From Roseomonas sp. KE2513 (GTDB lineage: Bacteria; Pseudomonadota; Alphaproteobacteria; Acetobacterales; Acetobacteraceae), in the NCBI RefSeq assembly GCF_016107305.1, contig NZ_RCVR01000001.1:62001-126000 (forward strand): a DNA stretch of 64,000 nt. Reading direction: 5' to 3'. Below are positions 38,661 through 47,742 of the stretch, one piece after another. Numbering within the stretch: position 1 is the stretch's first letter; each line of letters opens with the position of its first letter. The position numbers and the translations under genes are program-made. The notes under the pieces are model-generated. The model was not told the DNA's origin and searched no databases. It saw nothing but the letters and a program-made list of their open reading frames with translations.

Positions 38661-41116
38661 TACTGGGTGTTCCCCAGGGCCGCGGTCGGCGGCGAGTGGC
38701 GCTGCGCCCCGGAGGCCGTGCCCGTCACCATCTCCTCCGCCGCGTGCCCATCCCCCGCATCGCCCGGACGCGGCGCGCGGGAAAGGATGACCGACTGCGC
38801 GGGAAGCGCGATCTCGATCCCCATCTCCTGGAAGCGACCCTTGATGCGGCGGTTGAACTCCCGCTGCACGCCCCAGCGCCCCACATCGGTGCACTTCATC
38901 TGCCCGAGCACGGTGAAGGTCGCGCCGTCCACCTTGTCCACGCCCCAGAGCGCGAAGTCGTCGAGGATGAGGTCGCGGAAAGCCGGGTCGCGCCGCATCT
39001 CCGCGCCAATTTCCTTCAGCACCCAGCCGACCCGGTCCGGATCCTCCGAGAAGGCGACGGTGACGGAGATGGCCGCGTTCCCGATGCCACGGTTGGTGTT
39101 CGTCACGGTGCTGACGGAACTGAACGGGATCACGTGCACCGACCCGTCGCCCGCGCGCAGACGGATCGTGCGGATGGAAAGGTTCTCGACGGAGCCCGAG
39201 AGGCCCGAGACCGTCACCCAGTCTCCCACCTGCATCGTGTTCTCCAGCAGCAGGAAGATGCCGGTGATCACGTCCTGCACGAGCTTCTGCGAGCCGAAGC
39301 CGACGGCGACGCCGATGATCCCCGCCCCCGCCAGCAGCGGCGCGATGTTGACGCCGAGCTGCGAGAGCGCCGTGAAGCCCACCACGAGCACGATCGCGAC
39401 GAGCAGCGTGGAGTGCAGCAGCGGCAGCAGCGTCCGCAGCCTGGCCGCGCGCGCGTACTCGCCGGATGCCGTAAGGCCAGCGATCTTGCGGCTGATCCAG
39501 CTATCCACGCCCTCCCAGATCACGACGCCCAGCACGGCCGCGACGAGAAGCACGATGGCGGAGCCCGCGACGCGCTGCCCGAGCCCGCCGTCGTGGAAGG
39601 ACCCCGTGACATCGAGCCCCCAGACCTGCAGCAGCGCCAGCGCTGCCAGCACCCCAATCACGCCCGAGACAGCGTGCCGCAGGATCGGCACGTAGCGGTT
39701 GGCCCGCCCCGCCAGAGAGGGCAGCCGCTGCGTCGTCGCCTCCCGGATGCGGAAGACGCGGTCCAGCGCCCCGAGCACCGCCACCGCCGCCAGGCGCGCG
39801 AGGACCAGCACCACCACCGTCGCGCCCACGTAGCGCAGCAGCAGCGCGTAGCCGTTGTCGATCCGCAGCGCCCAGACGAACCAGACCGCGATGAGCAGGA
39901 AGATCGCGACCACGTGCCAGATGCGCGCGAACCAGTGGCGCAGCACCGCGACGGTCCCGCTCGCATGGCCTGCCGGCGCGATGGCCACCGCCACCGCGTG
40001 CCGGCACTGCATCACTACCAGCGCGAGCAGCAGGTGGTTCATCAGGATCAGCAGCTTGGCCGCGGAGTCGTAGGCCGCGGGATAGAGGCCGAGCAGCCGC
40101 GCCACATCCAGCCCGGCCATCCCGTAGATCGCGACACCCGTAACCCGGCCGAGCCAAACCTCCACATAGGCCGCGCTCTCGTCGGAGAGCCGGAACAACC
40201 GCAGCTCCCGCGACTCCGGCGACACCGCGGCCCGGCCGATCGCCATCACTGCCTGCTGCACGACAAAGGCATTCACCGCGACGAGGATGATCAGCGGCGC
40301 GACGCCCCCCGTGCCCCCGAGCGGCGTGGTGACAAGAAGGTTCCCCGCCGCCGCGAATCCCGCGAGCGGCACGAGTTCCAGCAGCAGCCAGAGGGCCGCC
40401 AGCGGCACCCGGTGCAGCAGCCGGCGCTCCGGCCGGCTCGCGATGCCCGGCGCCACCTCCGGCGACGCGAGCCGCCGCGCCCGCCGGGCCTCGGCCCGCC
40501 GCTCCAGCGCCCGCACGGCCCGTCGCAGGGCGCGCGCCAGCAGCCAGCGCAGCACCCAGGCCAGCCCGACCACCACCACCAGCCGCCAGGCGACATCCAG
40601 CACGGCGGACTGCGCGAAGGGATTCGTCGCCGTCCGCGCCAGCCAGTTCCAGACGAGCGGCGCGCCGCCGATCACGCTCCCCGCCGCCGCCAGCACCCCA
40701 GAGAGCCCCGAGAGCCAGGTGGAGGAGGAGGCGATGATGGCGCCGAGCAGGCTGTCCGAAGTCAGCGAGACCGTCTCCGCCGCCGGAGCCGCCGCGCCCG
40801 CCGCCGGGGCGGTCCGGGCCGGCGGCGCGGCAGCGCCCGTGGCCGGAGCCGCACGCCCCGCCGCCTCCTCCGGCCCCGCCGCCGCGATCGCGCGCAGCAC
40901 CTCGATCACCTGCCGCCTCCGCCCCGCATCCTGCAGCACCTCGAGCGCCTGCCGCGCCTCCGCCGGCGTCAGCGAGGCCGCGTCCTGCGCCCGCGCGGGC
41001 CCTGCCAGCAGCGCGGCCGCCAGCAGCACCGCCAGCCAGCCGCCGCGCAGGACCCGTGCTGGCCACGCGAAGAGCGACCACGGGCGAGCGGCATCGGAAC
41101 GGCAGGGCTGCTGCAT
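38660..41116 (-). CDS. Large mechanosensitive channel of the MscS family (YbiO/MscM-like)
   Basis: 818 residues. Signal peptide (LAVLLAAALLAGPARAQ), a periplasmic Ala/Pro-rich part, about 10 extra membrane helices, and the MscS core at about 600-760: VNIAPLLAGAGIIGVAVGFGSQKLVQDVITGIFLLLENTMQVGDWV, then the beta domain (SGSVENLSIRTIRLRAGDGSVHVIPFSSV) and the C-terminal cytoplasmic cage. It opens under osmotic downshift. Larger than MscS (286), similar to E. coli YbiO. Function inferred from family. Confidence 0.9.
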   Translation of the reverse strand: MQQPCRSDAARPWSLFAWPARVLRGGWLAVLLAAALLAGPARAQDAASLTPAEARQALEVLQDAGRRRQVIEVLRAIAAAGPEEAAGRAAPATGAAAPPARTAPAAGAAAPAAETVSLTSDSLLGAIIASSSTWLSGLSGVLAAAGSVIGGAPLVWNWLARTATNPFAQSAVLDVAWRLVVVVGLAWVLRWLLARALRRAVRALERRAEARRARRLASPEVAPGIASRPERRLLHRVPLAALWLLLELVPLAGFAAAGNLLVTTPLGGTGGVAPLIILVAVNAFVVQQAVMAIGRAAVSPESRELRLFRLSDESAAYVEVWLGRVTGVAIYGMAGLDVARLLGLYPAAYDSAAKLLILMNHLLLALVVMQCRHAVAVAIAPAGHASGTVAVLRHWFARIWHVVAIFLLIAVWFVWALRIDNGYALLLRYVGATVVVLVLARLAAVAVLGALDRVFRIREATTQRLPSLAGRANRYVPILRHAVSGVIGVLAALALLQVWGLDVTGSFHDGGLGQRVAGSAIVLLVAAVLGVVIWEGVDSWISRKIAGLTASGEYARAARLRTLLPLLHSTLLVAIVLVVGFTALSQLGVNIAPLLAGAGIIGVAVGFGSQKLVQDVITGIFLLLENTMQVGDWVTVSGLSGSVENLSIRTIRLRAGDGSVHVIPFSSVSTVTNTNRGIGNAAISVTVAFSEDPDRVGWVLKEIGAEMRRDPAFRDLILDDFALWGVDKVDGATFTVLGQMKCTDVGRWGVQREFNRRIKGRFQEMGIEIALPAQSVILSRAPRPGDAGDGHAAEEMVTGTASGAQRHSPPTAALGNTQ

Positions 41117-41273
41117 GCGTCGGGGTACTCCGGGCTGGCGGGCTCACCGGTCCCTGGTAGACACGGCGCCACCAAAGCCGAAGGCGCGGTCGGCCATCAG
41201 CCTTCCACGAGCCCCCTCTCCGAAGCGGTCCCCGGCCAGAGTGGTTTCCCCCCGCGCCCGGACGTGATGCCCG

Positions 41274-42095
41274 CTAGAAGCCTGGCAGCATCGCGGAGAG
41301 CTGCCCGCCCACCCGCAGCGGCCCGATCCTCTGCGCGAGCCCCGTCGCGTCGTCCGTCTCCACCAGCACGCCGCAGAGCGTCGCCGGCCCCTCCGCCGGC
41401 GCCAGCCGCTCGGCCGGCACCTTCCGCCAGAAGCGGATCGAGGCGCCCGCCTTGGCCATGCCGATCACGCTGTCGTAGTCCCCGCACATCCCGGCATCGG
41501 AAATATAGGCCGTGCCACCTTCCAGCACCTGGTGGTCGGCCGTCGGCACATGGGTGTGCGTGCCCGCCACGAGGCTCACCCGCCCGTCGAAGGAGTGGCC
41601 GAAGCCGAGCTTCTCGCTCGTCGCCTCCGCGTGGATGTCCACCACCACCGCCTGCACGGAGCCGTGCGCGCCCAGCGAGTGCCGCGCCAGCTCCGCCTGG
41701 GCGGCGCGGAAGGGATCGTCCAGCGGCTCCATGAACAGCCGCCCCATCACCTGCATCACCAGCGCCCGGCGCCCGCCCGGCACCTCCACCACGGTCGCCC
41801 CGCGCCCCGGCGTGCCCGGCGGGTAGTTCATCGGCCGGATCAGACGCGGCTCGCCCTCGATATAGGGGATGATCTCCTTGCGATCCCAGGCGTGGTTGCC
41901 GAGCGTCAGCACATCCGCCCCGGCCGCGAGGAAGGCCCGCGCCATGTCCGGCGCCAGGCCGAAGCCGTGGGAGGCGTTCTCGGCATTCAGCACCACGAGG
42001 TCGGCGCGCAGCTCCGCCCTAAGGTCCGGCAGGCGCTCCACCACCGCGTCGCGGCCCGTGCGCCCGACCACGTCGCCCAGGAACAGGATCCTCAA
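41274..42095 (-). CDS. ymdB: YmdB-type metallophosphoesterase (TIGR00282)
   Basis: 273 residues from TTG 42095. LFLGDVVGRTGRDAV, NAENASHGFGLAP, TLGNHAWDRKEI, DIHAEATSEKLGF and VAGTHTHVPTADHQVL supply the two-metal site; GTAYISDAGMCGDYDSVIGM is family-specific. Related proteins cleave 2',3'-cyclic nucleotides. TTG is chosen because GGAGGG is 8 bases upstream and MRILFLGDVVGR is the standard start; a GTG 9 bases upstream touches the ribosome site. Confidence 0.92.
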   Translation of the reverse strand: MRILFLGDVVGRTGRDAVVERLPDLRAELRADLVVLNAENASHGFGLAPDMARAFLAAGADVLTLGNHAWDRKEIIPYIEGEPRLIRPMNYPPGTPGRGATVVEVPGGRRALVMQVMGRLFMEPLDDPFRAAQAELARHSLGAHGSVQAVVVDIHAEATSEKLGFGHSFDGRVSLVAGTHTHVPTADHQVLEGGTAYISDAGMCGDYDSVIGMAKAGASIRFWRKVPAERLAPAEGPATLCGVLVETDDATGLAQRIGPLRVGGQLSAMLPGF

Positions 42096-42132
42096 CCCGA
42101 ACACCCTCCAGAAGTCACAAGCACCCGCCTCA

Positions 42133-42708
42133 TCAGAACCGCATCACCCCCGCTTCCGTCGCAACGGCGTCCAGCGGCGCGTCGAGCGGTCCCGCCGGCA
42201 CCTCGTCCATCTGCTGGCAAGCGAAGGCCACGCCGAGCGTCGGCACCCCCGGCAGCGCGGCGAGGGTCCGGTCGTAGTACCCGCCGCCATAGCCCAGCCG
42301 CCGCCCCGCCCGGTCGAAGGCCAGCAGCGGCACGATGACGAAGCCAGGGGTGAGAGGTGCCGCCTCCGCCGAGGGCTGCAAAGTGCCGAAGGGCCCCTTG
42401 TCCATCGCGTCCCCGAAAGCGAAGGCGCGGAAGTCGAGCGGCAGGCCGCGCTTCGGCGTGCGCGGCAGGCAGAGCCGGTGCCCGCGCCCTTCCAGGGCCC
42501 GCAGCAGCGGCCGGATGTCGATCTCGTGCCCCATAGGCCAGAAGCCCGCCACCACCGCGCCCGCGGGCGGCGGCGCCTCGCGCAGAACATGCGCACACAG
42601 CGCCGGCCCGGTCCCTGCAGCCTGCGCGGAAGCCCGGCGCGCCTGCGCCTCCTCGCGCGCCACCACCTTGGCCGCGCGCAGGCGCGGATCCTCGCCGCCC
42701 CCGCTCAT
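42133..42708 (-). CDS. 5-formyltetrahydrofolate cyclo-ligase
   Basis: 191 residues. RAAKVVAREEAQARR at the start, FWPMGHEIDIRPLLRAL, LCLPRTPKRGLPLDFRAF and the motif FVIVPLLAFDRAGRRLGYGGGYYDRTLAAL. It converts 5-formyl-THF with ATP to methenyl-THF. The gene (ygfA) lies just downstream of 6S RNA, its usual place. Downstream is ymdB. The ATG at 42708 gives the family start. Confidence 0.93.
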   Translation of the reverse strand: MSGGGEDPRLRAAKVVAREEAQARRASAQAAGTGPALCAHVLREAPPPAGAVVAGFWPMGHEIDIRPLLRALEGRGHRLCLPRTPKRGLPLDFRAFAFGDAMDKGPFGTLQPSAEAAPLTPGFVIVPLLAFDRAGRRLGYGGGYYDRTLAALPGVPTLGVAFACQQMDEVPAGPLDAPLDAVATEAGVMRF

Positions 42709-42769
42709 GCGCGGGGTCGCCGATCCGGCCGCAAGGGGAAAGGGTGCGGAGCCGCCATGACCGCTGGCG

Positions 42770-42925
42770 ATTCGTCCTCCCAAGGCCTGCTAGCGCAGGT
42801 GGGCGCCAGATACCCGGACCAGGGTCCGGACAGAGCCAGCTCCCGGAGGATGCTTATTGGCCCTGGGGATGATTTGCCTGGCGCGAAAGGCAGCCCCGCC
42901 CGACCCATGTAGGCCTTCCCACCCC
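42770..42925 (-). ncRNA. ssrS: 6S RNA (SsrS), predicted
   Basis: The region between zapA and the 5-formyl-THF cyclo-ligase gene is where alphaproteobacterial 6S RNA is found. On the minus strand the 5' part GGAAGGCCT and the 3' part AGGCCTTGG can close a stem (7 perfect pairs AAGGCCT / AGGCCTT, plus CATGGGT with CGCCCACC-type pairing inside), enclosing about 150 bases. The RNA binds sigma-70 RNA polymerase in stationary phase. Ends are approximate. Confidence 0.65.
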
Positions 42926-42960
42926 CCGGCACCAGTGGATGACCGCCAAAGAGACCGGAT

Positions 42961-43320
42961 TCAGCCCTTGCCGAGATCGGTCGCGATCCCCTCGATCCGC
43001 TCCGCCACCCGTGCCAGCCGCTCGGCCAGCATCGGGTCCGCCGCGGGAGCCGGCGCCGCGGCCACCGGCGCAGGCACCGAAGAAGCGGGAATCCCCGCCC
43101 TGGCCTGCGCCACCTCAACCTTCAGGTCGTGAACCTCGTCCGCCAGCAGCAGGGCGGCCAGCAGCAGCAGCCGCGGCTCCCCGTAGCTGCCGCCCATCGT
43201 CTTCACGGAGGCGACCCGCCGGTCCACCTCCGCCGCCAGGGCGATGAGATGCGCCTCCTGCCCGTCCTCGCAGGAGACCGGATGGCTGTATCCGCCGACG
43301 CGAACCGTGACCTGTCCCAA
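42961..43320 (-). CDS. zapA: Cell division protein ZapA
   Basis: 119 residues. VTVRVGGYSHPVSCEDGQEAHLIALAAEVDRRVASV is the ZapA head; LLLLAALLLADEVHDLKVEV starts the coiled coil; C-terminal ERLARVAERIEGIATDL. It bundles FtsZ filaments. TTG start with GGAGGG 7 bases upstream, 3 bases after the DUF4164 stop, so the two genes are coupled. Confidence 0.9.
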   Translation of the reverse strand: MGQVTVRVGGYSHPVSCEDGQEAHLIALAAEVDRRVASVKTMGGSYGEPRLLLLAALLLADEVHDLKVEVAQARAGIPASSVPAPVAAAPAPAADPMLAERLARVAERIEGIATDLGKG

Positions 43321-43323
43321 GAC

Positions 43324-43689
43324 TCAACCCTCCCCGGCGCCGCGCGGCGCGCCGGAAGCCGTGCCTCCGCGGCCCGTCTCGTCGATGCTCTCGTCCAGGG
43401 CGTCGTCCGCCCCATCCTCGGTCCCGTCCTCTGCCCCGTCCTCCGGCAGCCCGAGCTCGTCCACCTCGGCACCCGCCTCCGCCCCTTCGGGCAGCGCGGC
43501 GCGCAGGCGGGCGATGGTCGCCTCCAGCCGGGCAGAGAGGGCGGCCACCTCCGCGGGCGGCACGCCGGCCGGCTCCACGTCGCCGCGCGCGCGGGCAGCC
43601 CGCTCCTCGGCGACTCCGCGCGCGACTTCCGCGAGGCGCTCCACCGCCGCCTCGAGCTTTCCGATCGCCTCCGAAAGGCCCTCAGACAT
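43324..43689 (-). CDS. DUF4164-type coiled-coil protein
   Basis: 121 residues, Ala/Glu-rich helix (LSEAIGKLEAAVERLAEVARGVAEERAARARG, VAALSARLEATIARLRAAL) followed by an acidic tail (PEDGAEDGTEDGADDALDE). It resembles DUF4164 proteins found upstream of zapA in alphaproteobacteria, so a role in division or as a ZapA partner is plausible. GGAGG upstream of ATG 43689. Confidence 0.72.
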   Translation of the reverse strand: MSEGLSEAIGKLEAAVERLAEVARGVAEERAARARGDVEPAGVPPAEVAALSARLEATIARLRAALPEGAEAGAEVDELGLPEDGAEDGTEDGADDALDESIDETGRGGTASGAPRGAGEG

Positions 43690-43873
43690 GCCGTGCCAAC
43701 CTCCGCCCGTCCCCTTGCCCAGGGGTCGTTCCGCCTTCATCACGCCCATGCCGTAACAGCGGGACCCGACCTGTGCCAAGCTGTGACGGCCCGAAGCCAG
43801 GGCCCAAGGGGCACCCCATTCCGCGACCGGCGAACCTGGGGGCTTTACGCATCCACCCGCAAGAGGGTCAACC

Positions 43874-44311
43874 GTGACGCCCGCCGCGATCCTTTTCCTT
43901 AGCGCCGCCGAGGCCGCCGCCGCGCTCGAGGAAGCGGCCGCCACGCCGCCGCCGGGGGGGCTTCTCCTCCTCTCCGCCCCCGCAGCCGCCGCTTGGCCGG
44001 GCGCCGCCGTGGTCGCGGCCATGCTCGCCCAGGCCACCGCACGCCACCCGGACATCCCCTTCACCGCCGCCCTCGACTGCGGCAGCGCGCCCGGCCTCGC
44101 GCTCGACGCCCTCCGCCAGGGCTGGCGCCTCCTGGTGCTGGACGGCGCCCACCCCGCTTTCCCCGCTGTCGCAGGCGCGGCGGCGGAGGCCGGCGCCACC
44201 CTCCTCCCGGCCCCGCCCCCGGCCCTGGACCTCTCCGCCCTCGATCTCCGCAAGCACGGCGGCCGCGCCATCCTCGCCCGCCACTTGCGCGGCACGCCCC
44301 CGCAGCCGTGA
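43874..44311 (+). CDS. Hypothetical Ala-rich protein
   Basis: 145 residues from GTG 43874 (AGAGGG upstream). Pattern of alternating helices and strands: AILFLSAAEAAAALEEAA, GLLLLSAPAAAAWPGAAVVAAMLAQATARHPDIPFTAALDCGSAPGLALDALRQGWRLLVLDG. It may be a small alpha/beta protein. No named family recognised. It precedes the aldolase gene by 79 bases. Confidence 0.65.
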   Translation: MTPAAILFLSAAEAAAALEEAAATPPPGGLLLLSAPAAAAWPGAAVVAAMLAQATARHPDIPFTAALDCGSAPGLALDALRQGWRLLVLDGAHPAFPAVAGAAAEAGATLLPAPPPALDLSALDLRKHGGRAILARHLRGTPPQP

Positions 44312-44390
44312 CAGCCGCGGCGCCCTCGGCTACCTCCAGGGGAAGGCCCCGCGACGCCAGGGCAGGGGCCGGAGAAGAGGGAGCACGCCG

Positions 44391-45329
44391 ATGCAGCTGA
44401 CGCCGAAGGTCCGGGAAATCCTCTCCTGGTACGAGAGCGACAACCCCGGCACGAAGGGCAACCTCGCCCGCATCCTCATGCAGGGACGCCTCGGCGGCAC
44501 GGGGCGCATGGTCATCCTGCCGGTGGACCAGGGCTTCGAGCACGGCCCCGCCCGCTCCTTCGCCCCCAACCCCGCCGCCTACGACCCGCGCTACCACTTC
44601 GAGCTCGCGATCGAGGCCGGGCTGAACGCCTATGCCGCGCCGCTCGGCATGATCGAAGCCGGCGCCTCGACCTTCGCAGGCGCCATCCCGACAATCCTGA
44701 AGGTGAACTCCTCCAACTCCCTCTCCACCACCAAGGACCAGGCGGTGACGGGATCGGTGTCGGACGCGCTGCGCCTCGGCTGCTCGGCCATCGGCTTCAC
44801 CATCTATCCCGGCTCCGAATACCAGTTCGAGATGATGGAGGAGCTGCGCGAGATGGCGGAGGAGGCGAAGTCCGTCGGCCTCGCCGTCGTCGTCTGGAGC
44901 TACCCGCGCGGCCCGATGCTCGACAAGGTCGGCGAGACCGCGCTCGACATCTGCGCCTATGCCGCGCACATGGCCGCACTGATGGGCGCCCACATCATCA
45001 AGGTGAAGCCGCCGACGGAAGCAATCTTCCTCGACGCCGCGAAGAAGACTTACGAGAAGGCGCCCGTCCCCGACATCACCGAGCTCGCCGGCCGCATCCG
45101 CCACGTCGTCCAGGCATGCTTCAACGGCCGCCGCCTCGTCGTCTTCTCCGGCGGAGAGGCCGGCACGAACGAGGCGATGATGGCCATGGCGCGCGGCATC
45201 CACCAGGGCGGCGGCAACGGCTCCATCATCGGCCGCAACACCTTTCAGCGCCCCAGAGCCGAGGCGCTGGCGCTGCTCTCCGACATCATCGAGACCTACA
45301 AGGCCGAGGCCGCGGCGAACCCTGCTTGA
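44391..45329 (+). CDS. fbaB: Class I fructose-bisphosphate aldolase (FbaB/DhnA type)
   Basis: 312 residues. [78 protein letters not shown] and the Schiff-base region [15 protein letters not shown]; phosphate site VFSGGEAG and [13 protein letters not shown]. It cleaves fructose-1,6-bisphosphate. Downstream, 46 bases on, is thiE. Confidence 0.94.
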   Translation: MQLTPKVREILSWYESDNPGTKGNLARILMQGRLGGTGRMVILPVDQGFEHGPARSFAPNPAAYDPRYHFELAIEAGLNAYAAPLGMIEAGASTFAGAIPTILKVNSSNSLSTTKDQAVTGSVSDALRLGCSAIGFTIYPGSEYQFEMMEELREMAEEAKSVGLAVVVWSYPRGPMLDKVGETALDICAYAAHMAALMGAHIIKVKPPTEAIFLDAAKKTYEKAPVPDITELAGRIRHVVQACFNGRRLVVFSGGEAGTNEAMMAMARGIHQGGGNGSIIGRNTFQRPRAEALALLSDIIETYKAEAAANPA

Positions 45330-45375
45330 ACAGGCGCAGGGCGGCGCGCTCCGGCCACCAGAAGGAACCACCAGC

Positions 45376-46047
45376 TTGGCCCGAACGCCGCCCGACGCCG
45401 CGCCCGGCGCGAATGACTGCCGCCTCTACCTCATCACCCCGCCGCGCATCGACCTCGCAACCTTCCCGGACGAGCTCGCCCGCGCCCTCGATGCCGGCGA
45501 CTGCGCCTGCCTCCAGCTCCGCCTGAAGGACGCCCCGCGCGACGAGGTGCGCCGCGCGATCGACGCGCTGCGCCCTGTCGCGCAATCCCGTGACGTCGCC
45601 TTCATCCTCAACGACGACGCGCAGCTCGCGGCCGAGACCGGGTGCGACGGCGCGCATCTCGGCCAGGAGGACGGCGACCACGCGAAGGCCCGCGCCCTGC
45701 TCGGCGACGCGACGCTCGGCATCACCTGCCACGACAGCCGCCACCTCGCGATGCGCGCGGGCGAGTTAGGCGCCGACTACGTCGCCTTCGGCGCCTTCTT
45801 CCCGACAACCACGAAAGAAGCGCAGCACCACCCGGATCCCGAGATCCTCGAGTGGTGGTCTTCGATCTTCGAGATCCCCTGCGTCGCCATCGGCGGCATC
45901 AACGCGACCAATTGCGCGCCGCTCGTCGAGGCAGGCGCCGATTTCCTCGCGGTCGTCGGCGCCGTCTGGAACCACCCGAAAGGCCCGGCCGCGGGTTTAC
46001 GCGCGATGAACGCCGCCATCGCCGCCGCCCCGCGCCCGGCGCGCTAG
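45376..46047 (+). CDS. thiE: Thiamine phosphate synthase ThiE
   Basis: 223 residues. [100 protein letters not shown] and [29 protein letters not shown]. It joins HMP-PP and the thiazole phosphate. TTG start with AAGGAA 8 bases upstream. No TPP riboswitch seen in the 46 bases before it. Confidence 0.92.
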   Translation: MARTPPDAAPGANDCRLYLITPPRIDLATFPDELARALDAGDCACLQLRLKDAPRDEVRRAIDALRPVAQSRDVAFILNDDAQLAAETGCDGAHLGQEDGDHAKARALLGDATLGITCHDSRHLAMRAGELGADYVAFGAFFPTTTKEAQHHPDPEILEWWSSIFEIPCVAIGGINATNCAPLVEAGADFLAVVGAVWNHPKGPAAGLRAMNAAIAAAPRPAR

Positions 46048-46051
46048 GCGC

Positions 46052-46306
46052 TCAGCGCGCCGGCATGTCCTGCGGCCGCGTGGACCCGGCGGGCGCCGTC
46101 GGCAGGGGCGCCGGCGCCGGCGCGCCCGGCGCCCCCTCCAGCACGGCGCCACCGCCCGAGTAGGCGCGGTCGCTCGCGGAGGAGGTCGGCCCGCGATCCA
46201 GCGGCGGTCCGGGCGAGCGGCCTGTCGTGCTCACCCCATCGTTCAAATCCGCGAACGCCGGCGCGGCGACGAGCGCCAGGGCGGCGGCAAGGGTTGCGAT
46301 ACGCAT
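46052..46306 (-). CDS. Small secreted TGRSPG-type protein, copy A
   Basis: 84 residues. Signal peptide MRIATLAAALALVAAPAFA, then LNDGVSTTGRSPGPPLDRGP, SSASDRAYSGGGAVLEGAPG and APAPAPLPTAPAGS. 45 of 58 residues in the core match the neighbour at 46442-46909, so the two are tandem duplicates. Ribosome site GGAGA. Unknown function; short Pro/Gly-rich chain in the periplasm or outside. Confidence 0.72.
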   Translation of the reverse strand: MRIATLAAALALVAAPAFADLNDGVSTTGRSPGPPLDRGPTSSASDRAYSGGGAVLEGAPGAPAPAPLPTAPAGSTRPQDMPAR

Positions 46307-46441
46307 GGCGGCTCTCCGTGTCGTTGCACCGGGGAAACGCGCCTGCCCGCCGGACCGTTGCGCCAGCGGGCAGCCCCTCAAGCAAGCGGGCCGCACCCGG
46401 GAGAGGGCGCGGCCCGCGGCGCCAACCTCGGGACGCGCCGC

Positions 46442-46909
46442 TCAGCGCATCGGCACGGGCATCGGCATCGGCTGAGCGCCAGGCATCCTCTCCTGCATCA
46501 TGCCCCGGCTCGTCATGTCGCTGCTCATCCCCCCGGAATAGGGACCAGGCGCCGACCTAGGCTCCATCGGGCGCGAGGGCATGGCACCGTAACCCCCGTA
46601 GGGGGAGCGCGAGGCCGTCCGGTCATCCATCCGCTCAGGCATCCCCGAGGCCGCGCGGTCACGGAAGCCACGATCCGGCATCAGCGAACCCGCCGGCGCG
46701 GTCTGGTAGGGTACCGGCGCCGGGGCGCCGGGCGCGCCCTCCAGCACCAGCCCGCCGCCGGCATAGGCGCCGTCCGCGGCGGAGGAATAGGGCCCGCGGT
46801 CCAGCGGCGCGCCGGGAGAGCGCCCGGTCGAGCTGCGCCCGTCATACAGGTTCGCGAAAGCCGGGGTGGCGGCGAGCACCATCGCTGCCGCAAGGGTTAT
46901 AAACCGCAT
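46442..46909 (-). CDS. Small secreted TGRSPG-type protein, copy B
   Basis: 155 residues from ATG 46909 (GAGG 6 bases upstream). Signal peptide MRFITLAAAMVLAATPAFA, the same core as copy A (LYDGRSSTGRSPGAPLDRGP, EGAPGAPAPVPYQTAPAGS), and an extra Met/Pro/Arg-rich tail (SGGMSSDMTSRGMMQERM, PMPMPVPMR). Methionine-rich tails can bind copper, but nothing else here supports that. Confidence 0.72.
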   Translation of the reverse strand: MRFITLAAAMVLAATPAFANLYDGRSSTGRSPGAPLDRGPYSSAADGAYAGGGLVLEGAPGAPAPVPYQTAPAGSLMPDRGFRDRAASGMPERMDDRTASRSPYGGYGAMPSRPMEPRSAPGPYSGGMSSDMTSRGMMQERMPGAQPMPMPVPMR

Positions 46910-47027
46910 CGCAAGCCTCATCGGATGTGTCGTTCGCGCCGGATGAAACGCCCTCCCGCCCTGCCCGGTTGCCGCCGCAGCGGCTACAGCCAGCGGACCG
47001 GTCCCGAATCGCCGGCAGAGAGGCCCG

Positions 47028-47741
47028 ATGGACGAGCTCGCCTTCCTCACCGCCCTCCACCGCCCCGGTACCATCGTCGATGTCGGCGCGCATGAGGGGC
47101 TGCTCACCCTGCCCCTCGCCGCCCTTCCCGGCGCCCATGTCATCGCCTTCGAGCCGCTCGCCGAAGCGCGGGAGGCCCTCGCCCGCGCCGCCGCCGGCAA
47201 CCCCGCCATCACCCTCCGCCCCGAGGCGCTCGGCGACGCGCCCGGCACGCTCGACCTCTCCCTACCCCTGCTCGACGGCGTGCCCCAGTGGCAATGGGCG
47301 AGCACCGCGAAGACCTACGCCGCACACGAATCGCCCCGCGTCGCCGTCCGGCGAGAGACGGTGCCCGTCGTCACGCTCGACAGCCTCGGCCTTCCCGACC
47401 TCACCGCCATCAAGATCGACGCGGAAGGCGCCGAATACGCCATTCTCCGCGGCGCCCGCGCCACCCTCGCCCGCTGCCGCCCGATCATCACCCTCGAACT
47501 GGAGGAACGCCACGCGGAGGGCTGCACCTGGTCCGTCCCCGCCTTCCTCGACGCCCTCGGCTACGAAACGGCATTCGAGCACGGCGGCCGCTGGAACCCC
47601 ATGCCCGCCCTTCACCGCCCGACGATGCAGCGCGCCAGTCCCGACCCCTCCGTCTTCGAGGCGTCGGACCCCTATATCTTCAACTTCTACGCCTGGCCGG
47701 TGGAGCGCGCGGCGGAGGCCCGCGCGCTCCTGCCCGACTAG
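47028..47741 (+). CDS. FkbM family methyltransferase
   Basis: 237 residues, Rossmann-fold SAM enzyme: IVDVGAHEGLLTLPLAALPGAHVIAFEPLAEA (SAM motif), VPVVTLDSLGLPDLTAIKIDAEGAEYAILRGA, and ITLELEERHAEG. FkbM enzymes methylate hydroxyls of sugars or polyketides. A target is not visible nearby. Its stop is 1 base from that of the converging DUF533 gene. Confidence 0.9.
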   Translation: MDELAFLTALHRPGTIVDVGAHEGLLTLPLAALPGAHVIAFEPLAEAREALARAAAGNPAITLRPEALGDAPGTLDLSLPLLDGVPQWQWASTAKTYAAHESPRVAVRRETVPVVTLDSLGLPDLTAIKIDAEGAEYAILRGARATLARCRPIITLELEERHAEGCTWSVPAFLDALGYETAFEHGGRWNPMPALHRPTMQRASPDPSVFEASDPYIFNFYAWPVERAAEARALLPD

Positions 47742-47742
47742 A

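Noticed and set aside
38537-41734. A 1065-codon plus-strand frame over the MscS gene
   Set aside because: Arg/His/Pro-rich shadow; no domain.
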